Origin: Symbiodinium natans
Lineage: Eukaryota > Sar > Dinophyceae > Suessiales > Symbiodiniaceae
Length of the DNA stretch: 64,000 nucleotides
Reading direction: 5' to 3'
Assembly: GCA_905221605.1 (NCBI GenBank)
Contig: CAJNDS010002133.1
Coordinates: forward strand, 421,365-485,364
Part shown: positions 54,501-63,752 of the stretch, piece by piece
How positions within the stretch are numbered: the first letter of the stretch is position 1
How the letters are laid out: every line of letters begins with the position of its first letter
Notes under the pieces: generated by a model
The model's database searches: none
Seen by the model: the letters and a program-made list of their open reading frames with translations, nothing else
What the model was told of the DNA's origin: nothing
Program-made: the position numbers and the translations under genes

Positions 54501-57500
54501 TTAGGGCTGAGGATTGAGGGTTTAGGGTATGCCTCTGTTTGAGGTGTTCGGTCCGGCTCGATGCACAATTGCACACATACGGTGCTGCTGCAGCTGACTT
54601 CTGTATCTCACATCTGGGATCCCAACCTGTTGACAAGTAGCACCACTCATGTAACAACATGGGCTATAGAGCATCAAGGACATCAAAAGAAAAAACACTC
54701 ATGAGCAAAAACCACGTGTACAGGTTGTCTGCAGGCTTAGGGTTACCAACACTTAAGCTTAAAGGAGAACTTACTGTGTTCTCTACAGTAGAGCTCCCTC
54801 CACCCCGGCATTCAACCCTCATGCACACGCACCACACGCGCAAACTGAAATCATAGCATTAAGCCTAAGTGGACCGGGAGCCCCCAGGCCCAGGGGTGAG
54901 CCACGCCATCGTGGCCCTAACCCCCTCCACAGGCCCCCCGCTGTCAAACATGCACCTTGAAAACTATGGGGGGGGGGGGTTCGAGAACTCTTCTTATGGC
55001 AACTGAGAACTCTTCTTATGGCAACTTTCTAGAATCCAGACAGCCTAACCTGAACCACCTGAACCACTAACCCCTCCAGACACAAATGTGTGAACAAAGC
55101 GACGCCTCGCCCAGCTTGGGCCGACGCAGGCTGAGTAGCCTCAGCATGGGCTAGCGACTATAGGCATTACTGTAGGGGTCAGAATAATTAATAATTGCTA
55201 AGAGTATTCCCTTATGGCACCTTTGTAATTATATGGTAAAAACCCCCAAAACCGTATTCGGCCCCTATATTAGGATGCTATACTTTCTGGTTTGGGAACT
55301 GGCGTTGTAGGGTTCAGGGCTTGGGGCTTACGGATTCGGGCTTCTAAGTGTTGAATGCTTTGGGCTTGGGCCTCAAGCACCCATATCGTAAAGGAAGAGA
55401 TAATATCTAGAAGTGGTTTACGGTTGTTCGGGTTTTGGCGGCTTGGGGTTTACCCTAAACCCTAAACCCTAAACCCTAAACCCTAAACCCTACACCCTAA
55501 ACCCTACACCCTAACCTAAATCCTGTTTGGGGATGAGACAGGGGGGGGGGGACTCCCGTGCCCTCAGCCCGAAAACCCCACTTTGGTATTGGGCGGCGTT
55601 GTAGGGTTTAGGGGCTTCGTCTTCAGACCCTAAACCCTAAACCCTAAAGCCTAAACCCGAAACCCTAACCCAAATTCTTTACAGGGTTTGGGGTTTATAG
55701 CCCTTGCAAATTTCATTGGGTTTCGATGCCCTCAAATCCTTCCTTCAAGGGACTGAAGGAGGGACCCTTAGAAGGGACCTTCGGGGTTACTTAGGGGCTA
55801 TCCAGCGGCTGCTGAGGTGTATAGGGACTATGCCTAAACCCCAAATCCTAAACCTTAAACCCTAAACCCTAAACACCTCCTGAATACCCCCACCCCTCCC
55901 GCGACGAGCCGCAACAGCTCGTCGTAGAGCCGGCTCACCACTGCCTCAAGCAAAGCATGAGGGGGGGGGGGGGGGGGGGTTATATATGTTTAGGGTTTAG
56001 GGTTTAGGGTTTCCCAAGCCAAAGGAAGCTGAGCAATGTTGCAAGCATGCCATTGAGGACAAAACCCTGCCCTAAACCTAATCTTCCATCAAGAGCACGC
56101 ACGAAGACGCGTCAACTTGAAGCTCCATTCAAGGGACTAGAGGAGGGACCCTTAGAAGGGGCCTTGGCGGGTCTTTCGGGGTTGTTTAGGGACTACTTAG
56201 GTATAGAGGGACCATATAAGGTATAGATGGGGGCTATATTGCGGGAAGTGGATTTCTGAGGATCCCTCATTATACCCCTTAGTGCATGGTGGAGCAAATA
56301 TTGGCAGACATATCCTCGTGGGGGGGGTTTCCGAAATTATGGGTACCTGATTGGGGGGTCCTTTTTATGAGGGACTTTGGGGGTGAAAACAGGGGTCCCT
56401 TTATATTTTCGTAAACCCCCATATACACTTAAACCCTAAACCCTAAACTCCTTTCATCCGCTTCGCGCATGGTCTCGATGTAGTCGGGAGCCGTCTGCAT
56501 ACTGTCGGGTCTTTCAGCCGCCACCATAACTCCCCAAAATACCCTAAGCCCCTAGGCCCTACAACCTTAAACCCCGTATCCCCTAAACCCTAAAGCCTAA
56601 AAACACCAACCCCCAAAACCCCAAAGCTCATAAACTGTTGGCCTTCTCCAGCTCCAAAACCACCAGAGAGACCACCGGTCTTTCGTGGACTTAGAGCTTA
56701 GGGCTTAGGGCTCAGGGTTTAGAGTTTAGGGTTTAGGGTTCGCGTAGGGTTTGGGGTATTAAGTGCCCTATTCTAGTACTGTTGTCTGGGTTCTCGGAAA
56801 ACTAGGTATCCAGGTCTCCGACCGGGCGATTTGGGAGATAAGGAACAATACGGGACAACTCTGTACGGGGTTTCGAGTCTAGGGCTTAGCCTTGGGGACC
56901 AAATTAACCCCCAAGTTGGGGTCATATGCCCTATACCACTATACTTCCTGTTCAGGGATATGAACCATAAACCCTTCGCCGCACGCCTCACGCCATGCAT
57001 GGCGCAGCATGGCGCCGAAACCGACCAGAAGCATGACGACGTACCATTGCGGGTGCTGCTGGTCGTCCTTCTCATCGACCTTCATTGTGACCGCGTAGAC
57101 GTGATCCAGAAAGGTCCACACTACTTCTGCGGGCCACGCAGCCACGAGCACCCTTGTCGGGGTCATTTGGTCCCCACAGAAAACTCAATGTGACTCACTG
57201 CACAAGGATTTAGGGTGCATCTAAGTGGTGCGGTGGTAGGCGCAGTCCGCAGTTTCTGGACAAACATGCTACCTTTCAACTTCATCGCATCGGACATCCT
57301 CCAACCCTTGTAAGCCCTCAACCCTAAACCCTGAACATCCTCAACTCCAAACATCCTAAACCCTAAGCACCCTAAACCCTAAGCATTCGTAACCCCAGCC
57401 ATCTCAAACATCTTTAAGCGTCCTAAACATCCCACCCGAACGCCAAACACCCTAAAACACCCTAACCATTCCAAAAAACCTGAAACACCTTGAAACTCCC

Positions 57501-60500
57501 TAACCTTAAGCACCCTAAAAACACAAACATACCAAATTATCCTTAAACACCCTTAAACATCCTCTTAAATATCCTTCACCCTATAGCGCCCTCAAAACAC
57601 TCTTTTCTCAATCCCTGTTCCCCTAGGAAGAAAAAAGGATCCTTTTTGTTCATATATAAGAAAGCCCATAACCCAAAAAGTAAAAAGGATCCCTAACACT
57701 GATCGAGTTTTTGGGGGCCCGGGCCACTGACCGCTGCATCAGCCGGCGCTCACTCGCAGTGCTGCGCCGACTGCGCAGTCCTTGCCGGGCAGGGTATGTG
57801 TAGGAGGGTTTAGGGGTTTAGGGGTTTCTAGAGTTTTGGGGTTTAGGGGTTTCTAGAGTTTTGGGAGGGTTTAGGGGTTTAGGGGTTTCTAGAGTTTTGG
57901 GGGGGGGTTTAGGGGTTTTTTTAGGGGTTTCGGGTCTCGGGGTTTAAGGGTTAGGGGCTTATGGGCTTAGGGGTTTAGCTTCACCTCCTCAAGCCGAAAC
58001 CCCCAAAACCAAGACTTAAACCCCCTGCTTTGTCAGGAGTCTGCTTTGCCAGGTGGCTGCTTGTCAGGTAGTTGGGTGCTTTGTCAGGGGCCTGTGCTTG
58101 TCAAGTGCTGGGGTGTGGGGTTTAGGGCTTAGGCAACTCTATCGGCTAGCCTGCGCATGGCACTTGATGAAGAGGCCGCGTTGCTGCCAGGCTTCTTGCA
58201 CACAAATGGGCGATACTCCTCGTAGAGCCTGGGAAGAGGCATGTCGGGAGGCCACACATGCTGGGACACTTCGCTTCTGATGAACACGTAGTCCGTGGAG
58301 GTGGGCAGTGGCAAGGAGCAAGGCTCTTCAGGTACTCACGTGCTGACTGGTCCTTGTAGTTCGACTTCGCTGTCGTGTGATATCGGGCTATGTATCCCTG
58401 CAATGCCTGCCCGATGAGAGGATTTTGTACTGTGGTCATGAGCCGATACTTGTCCTGGCGATACTGCAGTTGCATGACATACAGCACAGCGAGTTCCGCA
58501 GCCATGTGCTGGGGAAACTCGCACAGGGGCTTCCCGATGAGGCATCCCTAAACCCTAAACCCTAAACCCTAAACCCTAAAACCTAAACCCTAAACCCTAA
58601 ACCCCAAACCCTAAACCCTAAACCCTAAACCCCCAAACCCCAAACCCCAAACCCTAAACCCTAAACCCCTAAACCCTAAACCCCAAAATGGCATCTTCAG
58701 GGTCCGCAGCGAGGCAGAGGCCGCCAAGCCGCTGGACGCCGAGGCAGCCGACCAACCCAATTCAGCCCATGTTAGGAAAAGCTAAGGGTTTAGGGTTTAG
58801 GGTTTAGGGTTTAGGGTTTAGGGTCTAGGGTTTAGGGTTTAGGGTTTAGGGTTTAGGGTTTAGGGTTTAGGGTTTAGGGTTAAAAGCACTTAGCACTTAA
58901 AAGAAGCAAGACTCATTTTTAGCCCTGAACCTGCAAGTATCCTACACCACTAAACCCTGAACCCAGAACCCACTCTTCCCTGGACCCACTCTATCCTGAA
59001 CCAGCCCGAAAACCCTCTCTGCCCCTCTCTGCCCAGAACCCACTCCACCCCGGACTCTAAACCCTACACCCTAAACCCTACACCCTAAACCCTGCACCCT
59101 AAACCCTAAACCCCAAACCCTGAACCCTGAACCCTAAACCCTAAACCCCAAACCCTAAACCCTAACCCTCCGTCCCAGTTCGGGAGCCTTCCGCCCGCGC
59201 GGCGCTACCCAGGGAGGGCGCGGCGCTGCTGTCCTCAGACCTTGATGAGGCAGAGTTGATTTGGAGTTTCCGGATTGGGGTTTGGGGTTTAGGGTTTAGG
59301 GCTTCGGGCTTAGTGTTCAGGATTTAGGGTTGCTTTAGGGTTCAGGGTTTGAGGTTTAAGTGGCGGTTGGGGACTTAGACAGGTGTGGGTTGTCGAAAGG
59401 CTGTGAGGCTGAACCAGGAAGAAGGGGTTAGGCTTGCGTTGGATGCCAAAGCGGCTAAGGCCTTCGAAATTCACGATGCGAACTCGAAACCCCCCCCCCA
59501 CCCCCCCCAATTCCCCGAACCCTTCTCGCTTTGGGTGTATGTGGATCACCATAAACCCTAAACCCTAAACCCTAAACCCTGAACCCTCAGGGTTGCAGTT
59601 CTTTCAACCCCCATGCCAGTAGCTTCTAGTCCTGAAACCCATACAAGGCCGCCAACCATCTTTGCTGCAAACCCGAGACACGCAAACCCCTAAACAGCAG
59701 GCTTCGGGTTTAGGGTTCAGGGTTTGGGGTTTAGGGTGGAGAGTGCAGGGTTTAGAGTTTAGGATTTAGGGCTTACAAAGCGGTTTGGAACTTCGGGTTC
59801 TAGGGTTTGGGGGTTTAGCTGTGAGGCACAACCTCGCCCTTGCAAGAGCCCTTTTTTTTGAGGCTTAATTGAGGTTTAGGCAAAGACCTCCCTTTAGGGT
59901 TTAGGTTTAGGGTTTAGGATACCCGAAACCCTAAACCCTAAACCCTAAACCCTAAACCCTAAACCCGAAACCCAAGGGCCTCCCGAAAGCCGCGCTCAAC
60001 TCGGTGGTTCCCTCCGAGGCAACGCTGGGAGCGGCCTCCACCAGTCAAGTGGCATGGCCCTTCATAGGGTTTAGGGTTTAGGGTTTAGGTTTGGGGTTTA
60101 GGGTTTAGGGTTTAGGGTTTAGGGTTTAGGGTTTAGGGTTTAGGGTTTAGGGTTTAGGGTTCAGAGTCCTTCTTTAAACGGTTCTGAGGTATGGCCCTTG
60201 GGTTTCTTGGGGTGTATAAGGGGTCTATAAGCGTTCCCCATATTCAGCGACCATGTAACTACCCAAAGAAGGTCTCATGGCGGCTCAGGGTCTTGGGGCT
60301 AGGGTTTAGGGTTTAGGTTTAGGGTTTAGAGTTTAGGGTTTAGGGTTTGGGGTTTAGGGTTCAGAGTCCTTCTTTAAACGGTTCTGAGGTATGGCTCTTG
60401 GGTTTTTTAGGGTATATAAGGGGTCCAAAAGCGTTGCCCAAATTCAGCGACCATGTAACTACCCGAAGAAGCGCTCACGGTGGCTCAGGGTCTTGGGGTT

Positions 60501-60907
60501 TAGGGTTTAGGGTTTAGGGCTTGAGGCTTGAGGGTTTAAGGCCAAAGGAAGTACCAAAAGTTTTCTTTCAGAAGTAGAAAGTGATCTAGTTGAACTGGCC
60601 CCCATGTGGGCATTCCCTTAAATAGGCCCAATATTGGGCTAGGGCCATGGGAACAGGGACGAAGGCCCCAGGGGTAAAAGGGGGCATCAATTGTTGGACT
60701 GCGAGGTTTGGGTTGCCAGCTAGACCTCGAAACCCTAAACCCTAAGCCGCAAACCCTAAATCCCAAACCCAAACCCTACACCCTCAACCCGAAATCCTAA
60801 ACCCTAAACCCTAAAACGCGCGGGAGCCATCGTTTGGGCGGGCTTCGCTCGGGTCGGGAGCCCCAACGTCGATTCAGGTACCTGCTTGAGGGCCGTGCAC
60901 TCTGAAC
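51461..60907 (-). CDS. Multi-exon gene of unknown function with hydrophobic segments and a C-terminal CxxC...CxxC motif
   Basis: Minus-strand exons with agreeing phases: 57780-57744, 57298-57251, 57152-56992, 56689-56643, 56494-56462, 55944-55903, 53626-53576, 52963-52913, 52530-52471 and 51541-51461 (TGA stop). Further exons probably precede them (60907-60822, 60035-59994 and the 58.5-58.2 kb stretch). Two hydrophobic runs, LVLVAAWPAEVVWTFL and WYVVMLLVGFGAMLRHAW, flank an acidic loop and may span a membrane. Then follows a long helix-rich part (VVLELEKTAPDYIETMREAV, VSRLYDELLRLVAAASLLQE). The last exon has C-AG-C and C-KG-C eleven residues apart, a possible zinc knuckle. Eight of nine junctions in this run use GC donors (one GTGAGG). 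I do not recognise the family. Confidence 0.6.
52567..52752 (-). CDS. Doubtful open stretch inside the unknown gene
   Basis: A 61-codon frame reading for example SPAVYFLCTWDHFVPEGIEG in repeat-poor sequence. The exons on either side join well without it, so it is either an alternative exon or chance. Confidence 0.2.
   Translation of the reverse strand: MAGPLDGSRAPFLSPAVYFLCTWDHFVPEGIEGPRSSDLSWVHGARTRIPKPPRCLLGFRV
54005..54500. repeat. Tandem repeat of about 128-140 bp, four diverged copies
   Basis: Each unit holds GATAAAACTCCGTCACCT, then CTTCTTCGTTTCTG about 45 bases later, then a G/A-GGTG-C/T-TC word. Anchor positions 54043, 54171, 54311 and 54450 give spacings of 128, 140 and 139. Spacings are not multiples of three, and the 105-codon minus-strand ORF reads successive units in different frames, so the repeat is probably not coding. 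Confidence 0.75.
55171..55270 (-). mobile_element. MITE-like element, copy 4
   Basis: The reverse complement starts ATAGGGGCCGAATACGG and ends ATTCTGACCCCTAC, with the family core (TTACAAAGGTGCCATAAGGGAA). Intergenic or intronic. Confidence 0.58.
55737..56200. repeat. Pair of direct repeats about 395 bp apart
   Basis: TTCAAGGGACTGAAGGAGGG plus ACCCTTAGAAGGGACC near 55745 recurs as TTCAAGGGACTAGAGGAGGG plus ACCCTTAGAAGGGGCC near 56138, each followed by TTTCGGGGTT-type sequence. This looks like a second small dispersed family. Confidence 0.6.
56992..57152 (-). CDS. Exon with two hydrophobic segments
   Basis: At 161 bp the longest exon of this gene. It starts after acceptor GACAAG and ends at GT donor GTGAGG. 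It encodes AAWPAEVVWTFLDHVYAV, an acidic linker KVDEKDDQQHPQ, then WYVVMLLVGFGAMLRHAW. Start and end phases fit both neighbours. Confidence 0.62.
58129..58547 (-). CDS. Exon(s) of the unknown gene with an apparent frameshift
   Basis: From 58547 the minus frame reads LIGKPLCEFPQHMAAELAVL ... GYIARYHTTAKSNYKDQSA. At about 58340 the protein-like reading moves to another frame, which continues STDYVFIRSEVSQHVWPPDM ... YEEYRPFVCKKPGS down to a stop at 58129. A GT donor (GTGAGT, 58339) would end the exon at the switch and fits the 57780 exon. Equally, a one-base error or real frameshift would keep one 350-bp exon ending at donor GCAACG. Its upstream intron ends in TTTAG inside a TTTAGGG run, unlike the others. 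Confidence 0.5.
60158..60501. repeat. Two tandem copies of a 200-bp unit
   Basis: The block from TTCAGAGTCCTTCTTTAAACG to GGCTCAGGGTCTTGGGG occurs at 60158 and again at 60359 with few differences, each copy separated by TTTAGGG units. This is a recent tandem duplication that includes telomere-like repeats. Confidence 0.85.
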
Positions 60908-60928
60908 CTTGAGCCCTACGCTCGGGTT

Positions 60929-61115
60929 TACTTGGAGGTTCATGGGTACTTGTAAGTAGGGTTGTACGTACCCTAGATAGGGTGATAACAAACCTTATTG
61001 AGGCTACTTAGAACCCTACGTAAAAGTATAAGTATGGGAACTATAGCTATGACTATAGTAACTGTAGCTACCATACTTATAATCCCCCTTAGAAATACCC
61101 ATGAACCTCCAAGTA
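60929..61115. mobile_element. Fold-back element with 19-bp perfect terminal inverted repeats
   Basis: ACTTGGAGGTTCATGGGTA at 60929 and its exact reverse complement ending near 61115 bound about 187 bp. An inner palindrome (AAGTATGG ... CCATACTT) lies at its right side. No coding capacity. It sits between the Rieske oxygenase stop and the next gene. Confidence 0.65.
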
Positions 61116-61175
61116 TGGTTCAGCGCCTAGGCCCAAGTGTGCGCGGGTTCTTTCGGCCTTTTTTTCTGCCCGCAG

Positions 61176-62835
61176 CTACCAATCGTAGCCGAAATTCCGG
61201 GAACCCGCGGAGTAGAACTGGCCGTACCAGCGCATAAAGTCCAAAAATGGCCCATCCCCTGACCTCGGAGACGGAGGCTTAAGGGCTTAGGGCTTAGGGT
61301 TTAGGGTTGAGGGTCGAGGGTTGAGGGTTTAGGGTTTAGCGTGTAAGGTCGGGTATATAGGACTTTGGGGCTCAACCTTGAAGAGCCTTAACGAGGAACA
61401 TCCATTTCTCAGTAGTACTAGCCCTTTCACATAAGGCTCTAGCCCCCAAGAGAAAGGGAAACAGCTCTCGCTGCCAGCACTATCCTCTTAGAATCCTCTA
61501 GACTCCCACGCTCCAAAAAGGGGCAACATGTCTCATTGCCACTGCCATCCCCGTACTAGTCCTGAAGAACCGCTCCCCGAGAAAAGGGGGCAACAGTTCT
61601 CAGTGCCAGTGCTATCCCTTTGTAATCCTCTAGACCCTTGGCAGCCTAAACCGTTAACCCTAAACCCCCAACCCGAAACCCGAAACCCCAAACCCCATAC
61701 CCGAAACCCTGAAAGGTCTCAGGGTTGTAGGGTCTTCTTCGGGTCTTTTTGGCGATTGGGGGCTGGGCTTCAGGGTGCGGACTGGCAGGGCTTTTCAGGA
61801 TCCATAAACCCTTGGAACCCTCGAATATGTGAACCTGACGGTGATTGAATGCCCCCCCCCTTTCCCGGCCCCGCAAGCCCCAAGCCCTAAACCCTAAACT
61901 TTAAACCCTAAACCCTAAACTTTAAACCCTAAACCCTAAACTTTAAACCCTAAACCCTAAACCCTAAACTTTAAACCCTAAACCCTAAACTTTAAACCCT
62001 AAACCCTAAACCCTAAACTTTAAACCCTAAGCCCTAAGCTTTAAACCCTAAACCCTGCGGAGCGGCACGAGGACCGGCTTCTTGTGGTAGATCTTGTTCT
62101 CCCAGACCTCCAAAAAACAATCTCCACGGGCTGAGTTTAGGGTTTAGGGTTTAGGGGTTAGGGTTTAGGGTTTAGGGGTTAGGGGTTAGGGGTTAGGGGT
62201 TAGGTGTTAGGGGTTAGGGGTTAGGGGTTAGGGGGTTAGGAGTTAGGGGGTAGGGTGTAGGGGTTAGGGGGTTAGGGGTTAGGGGTTAGGGGGTTAGGGT
62301 GCTAGGGGTTAGGGGTTAGGGTGTTAGGGGTTAGGGAGCTAGGGGTTAGGGGTTAGGGGTTAGGGTGCTAGGGGTTAGGGGGTTAGGGGTTAGGGTGCTA
62401 GGGGTTAGGGGTTAGGGGTATGGGGTTAGGGGTTAGGGTGTTAGGTGTTAGGTGTTAGGGGTTAGGGGTTAGGGGTTAGGGGTTAGGGGTTAGGGGTTAG
62501 GGGTTAGGGGTTAGGGGTTAGGGGTTAGGGGTTAGGGGTTAGGGTGTAGGGTGTTAGGGTTTCGGGTTTAGGGCCTGTAGTAGACTCTCAATCCCCCGAA
62601 CTCTGAAGTAATGAGCCCAGCAATTCAACTTAGGGTTTAGGGCTTAGGGTTTAGGGTTCGGGGTTAGGGTTTAGGGTTTAGGGTTTGGAGTTTAGGGTTT
62701 AGGGTTCAAGGGTTTGGTTTAGTGAGTTTAAGGGTCTCGGGTTCGGGGCATAGGGGCCCGAAGCCCAAAGCCATGCCTCCCGATCTTGCTCGAGCGCCCG
62801 CCCGCCAATAATTCCGAGGGCCACGGCTGCGGCTC
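61176..62835 (-). CDS. Rieske-type non-haem iron oxygenase, C-terminal exons
   Basis: Three exons: 62835-62777 (acceptor CTCAG, donor GCATGG, phase 0), 62107-62059 (acceptor TGGAG, donor GCAGGG, one base carried) and 61258-61176 (acceptor GTCAG, TAG stop). Joined they read QDREVWENKIYHKKPVLVPL followed by RDGPFLDFMRWYGQFYSAG and end in NFGYDW. The pattern QD-x(2)-(i/v)WE-x-K-x-Y ... DGP(I/F) ... R-W-x(2)-QFY is typical of the C-terminal part of Rieske oxygenases of the KshA / cholesterol 7-desaturase (DAF-36/Neverland) group and related cyanobacterial enzymes, which hydroxylate or desaturate sterols and other substrates with O2. The Rieske [2Fe-2S] and mononuclear iron ligands are not in these exons and would lie to the right. 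The steroid link to the neighbouring sterol-GT genes is suggestive only. Confidence 0.72.
61396..61640. repeat. Four diverged tandem copies of a 60-75 bp unit
   Basis: Units share GG-CAACA-G-TCTCA-TGCCA-TGCTATCCC and AATCCTCTAGAC; clear copies start near 61456, 61519 and 61588, with a weaker one near 61398. Not coding. Confidence 0.65.
61880..62050. repeat. Higher-order telomere-like repeat (CCCTAAACTTTAAA)
   Basis: CCCTAAA units alternate with an ACTTTAA variant in a regular 21-28 bp higher-order pattern, evidence that blocks grow by duplication of several units at once. Confidence 0.85.
62130..62570. repeat. GGGGTTA-variant array
   Basis: About fifty units of TTAGGGG with point variants (TTAGGTG, GCTAGGGG, TTAGGGTG), starting next to ordinary TTTAGGG units. 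Locally homogenised and inside the intron between Rieske exons 62777 and 62107. Confidence 0.9.
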
Positions 62836-63684
62836 CTGAGCCACCAGAGGGGTGTAGGGCTGAGGGCCAAGGGCCTGTAGGGTTTAGGGTTTAGGACCGA
62901 TAGGGTTTTGGGGTTTTGGGGTTTTGGGGTTTTGGGGTTTAGGGTTTAGGGTTTAGGGTTTAGGGTTTAGGGTTTAGGGTTTAGGGTTTAGGGTTTAGGG
63001 TTTAGGGTTTAGGGTTTAGGGTTTAGGGTTTAGGGCTTGGGGTTTCGGGTGTAGGACTCCCAAGTCCTGCCTTTTGCCAGCCAGCCAGGGAGGGGGGGGG
63101 GGGATTGTGCAGGTTCTGGACCCCTAAACCCTAAACCCTAAACCCTAAACCCTAAACCCTAAACCCTAAACCCTAAACCCTAAACCCTAAACCCTAAACC
63201 CTAAACCCTAAACTCCCGCCCCTTCAAGCAGAAAAACGCTTTAAAACCACCCAAAAACAACCTGAAGTCCGAATTCCATTCAAAACCTTAAGAGTCGACC
63301 ATAAAAGCGGTTAAGGGTTTTGGGTTTAGGGTTTGGGGTTTCGGGTTCCGGGTGTAGGGAAACCCTCAAAACCCTAAACCCGACAGGAAAGGGGGGTGCG
63401 GGGGTTCATCTAAAGGTCCATATTGGGGCGAGTTTTGCTAGGGACGCCCTGACTTCGTAGGAGATATGGAGGAGGGGGGGTCCCTTAAGAAAGAGTCTAG
63501 GATTTATAGAAGCCCCCATCTAGCATGGCAATTCCGCAAAGAAAGGCTCCAGTAGGGTTGAGGTTTTAGGGTTGGTGAGGGGTTTCTGGGTATGATCAAC
63601 TGCCAAATCGAACCCTAAACCCTACAACCCTCAACCCTAAACCCTAAACCCCAAACCCTAAACCCTAAACCCTAGACCCTAAAC

Positions 63685-63752
63685 CGCTTGCTCTCGAGCG
63701 GCGCGGCACGGACCTCTCTGCATACCATCGGGCCTCCACGCACTGCCTCAGG
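63685..63752 (-). CDS. Possible further upstream exon, perhaps of the Rieske oxygenase
   Basis: The island between CCCTAAA and TTTAGGG reads EAVRGGPMVCREVRAAPLES after acceptor CCTGAG. Position and strand fit the Rieske gene but no family motif is visible. A second weak candidate lies at 63290-63235. Confidence 0.35.

Noticed and set aside
11740-61260. Plus-strand exon readings of many islands (for example 11770-11822, 18475-18550, 25974-26041, 30340-30410, 58700-58775, 61176-61230)
   Set aside because: GC-rich codon use leaves the antisense frame open too, often with a plausible acceptor. The minus readings are preferred where neighbours and known motifs support them; for isolated islands the strand stays open, so they were not annotated.
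2142-61876. Dozens of 60-130 codon ORFs that end or begin in LNPKP, GFRV or GLGFR
   Set aside because: These peptides are translations of CCCTAAA or TTTAGGG; most such ORFs have alternative start codons and no protein-like core.
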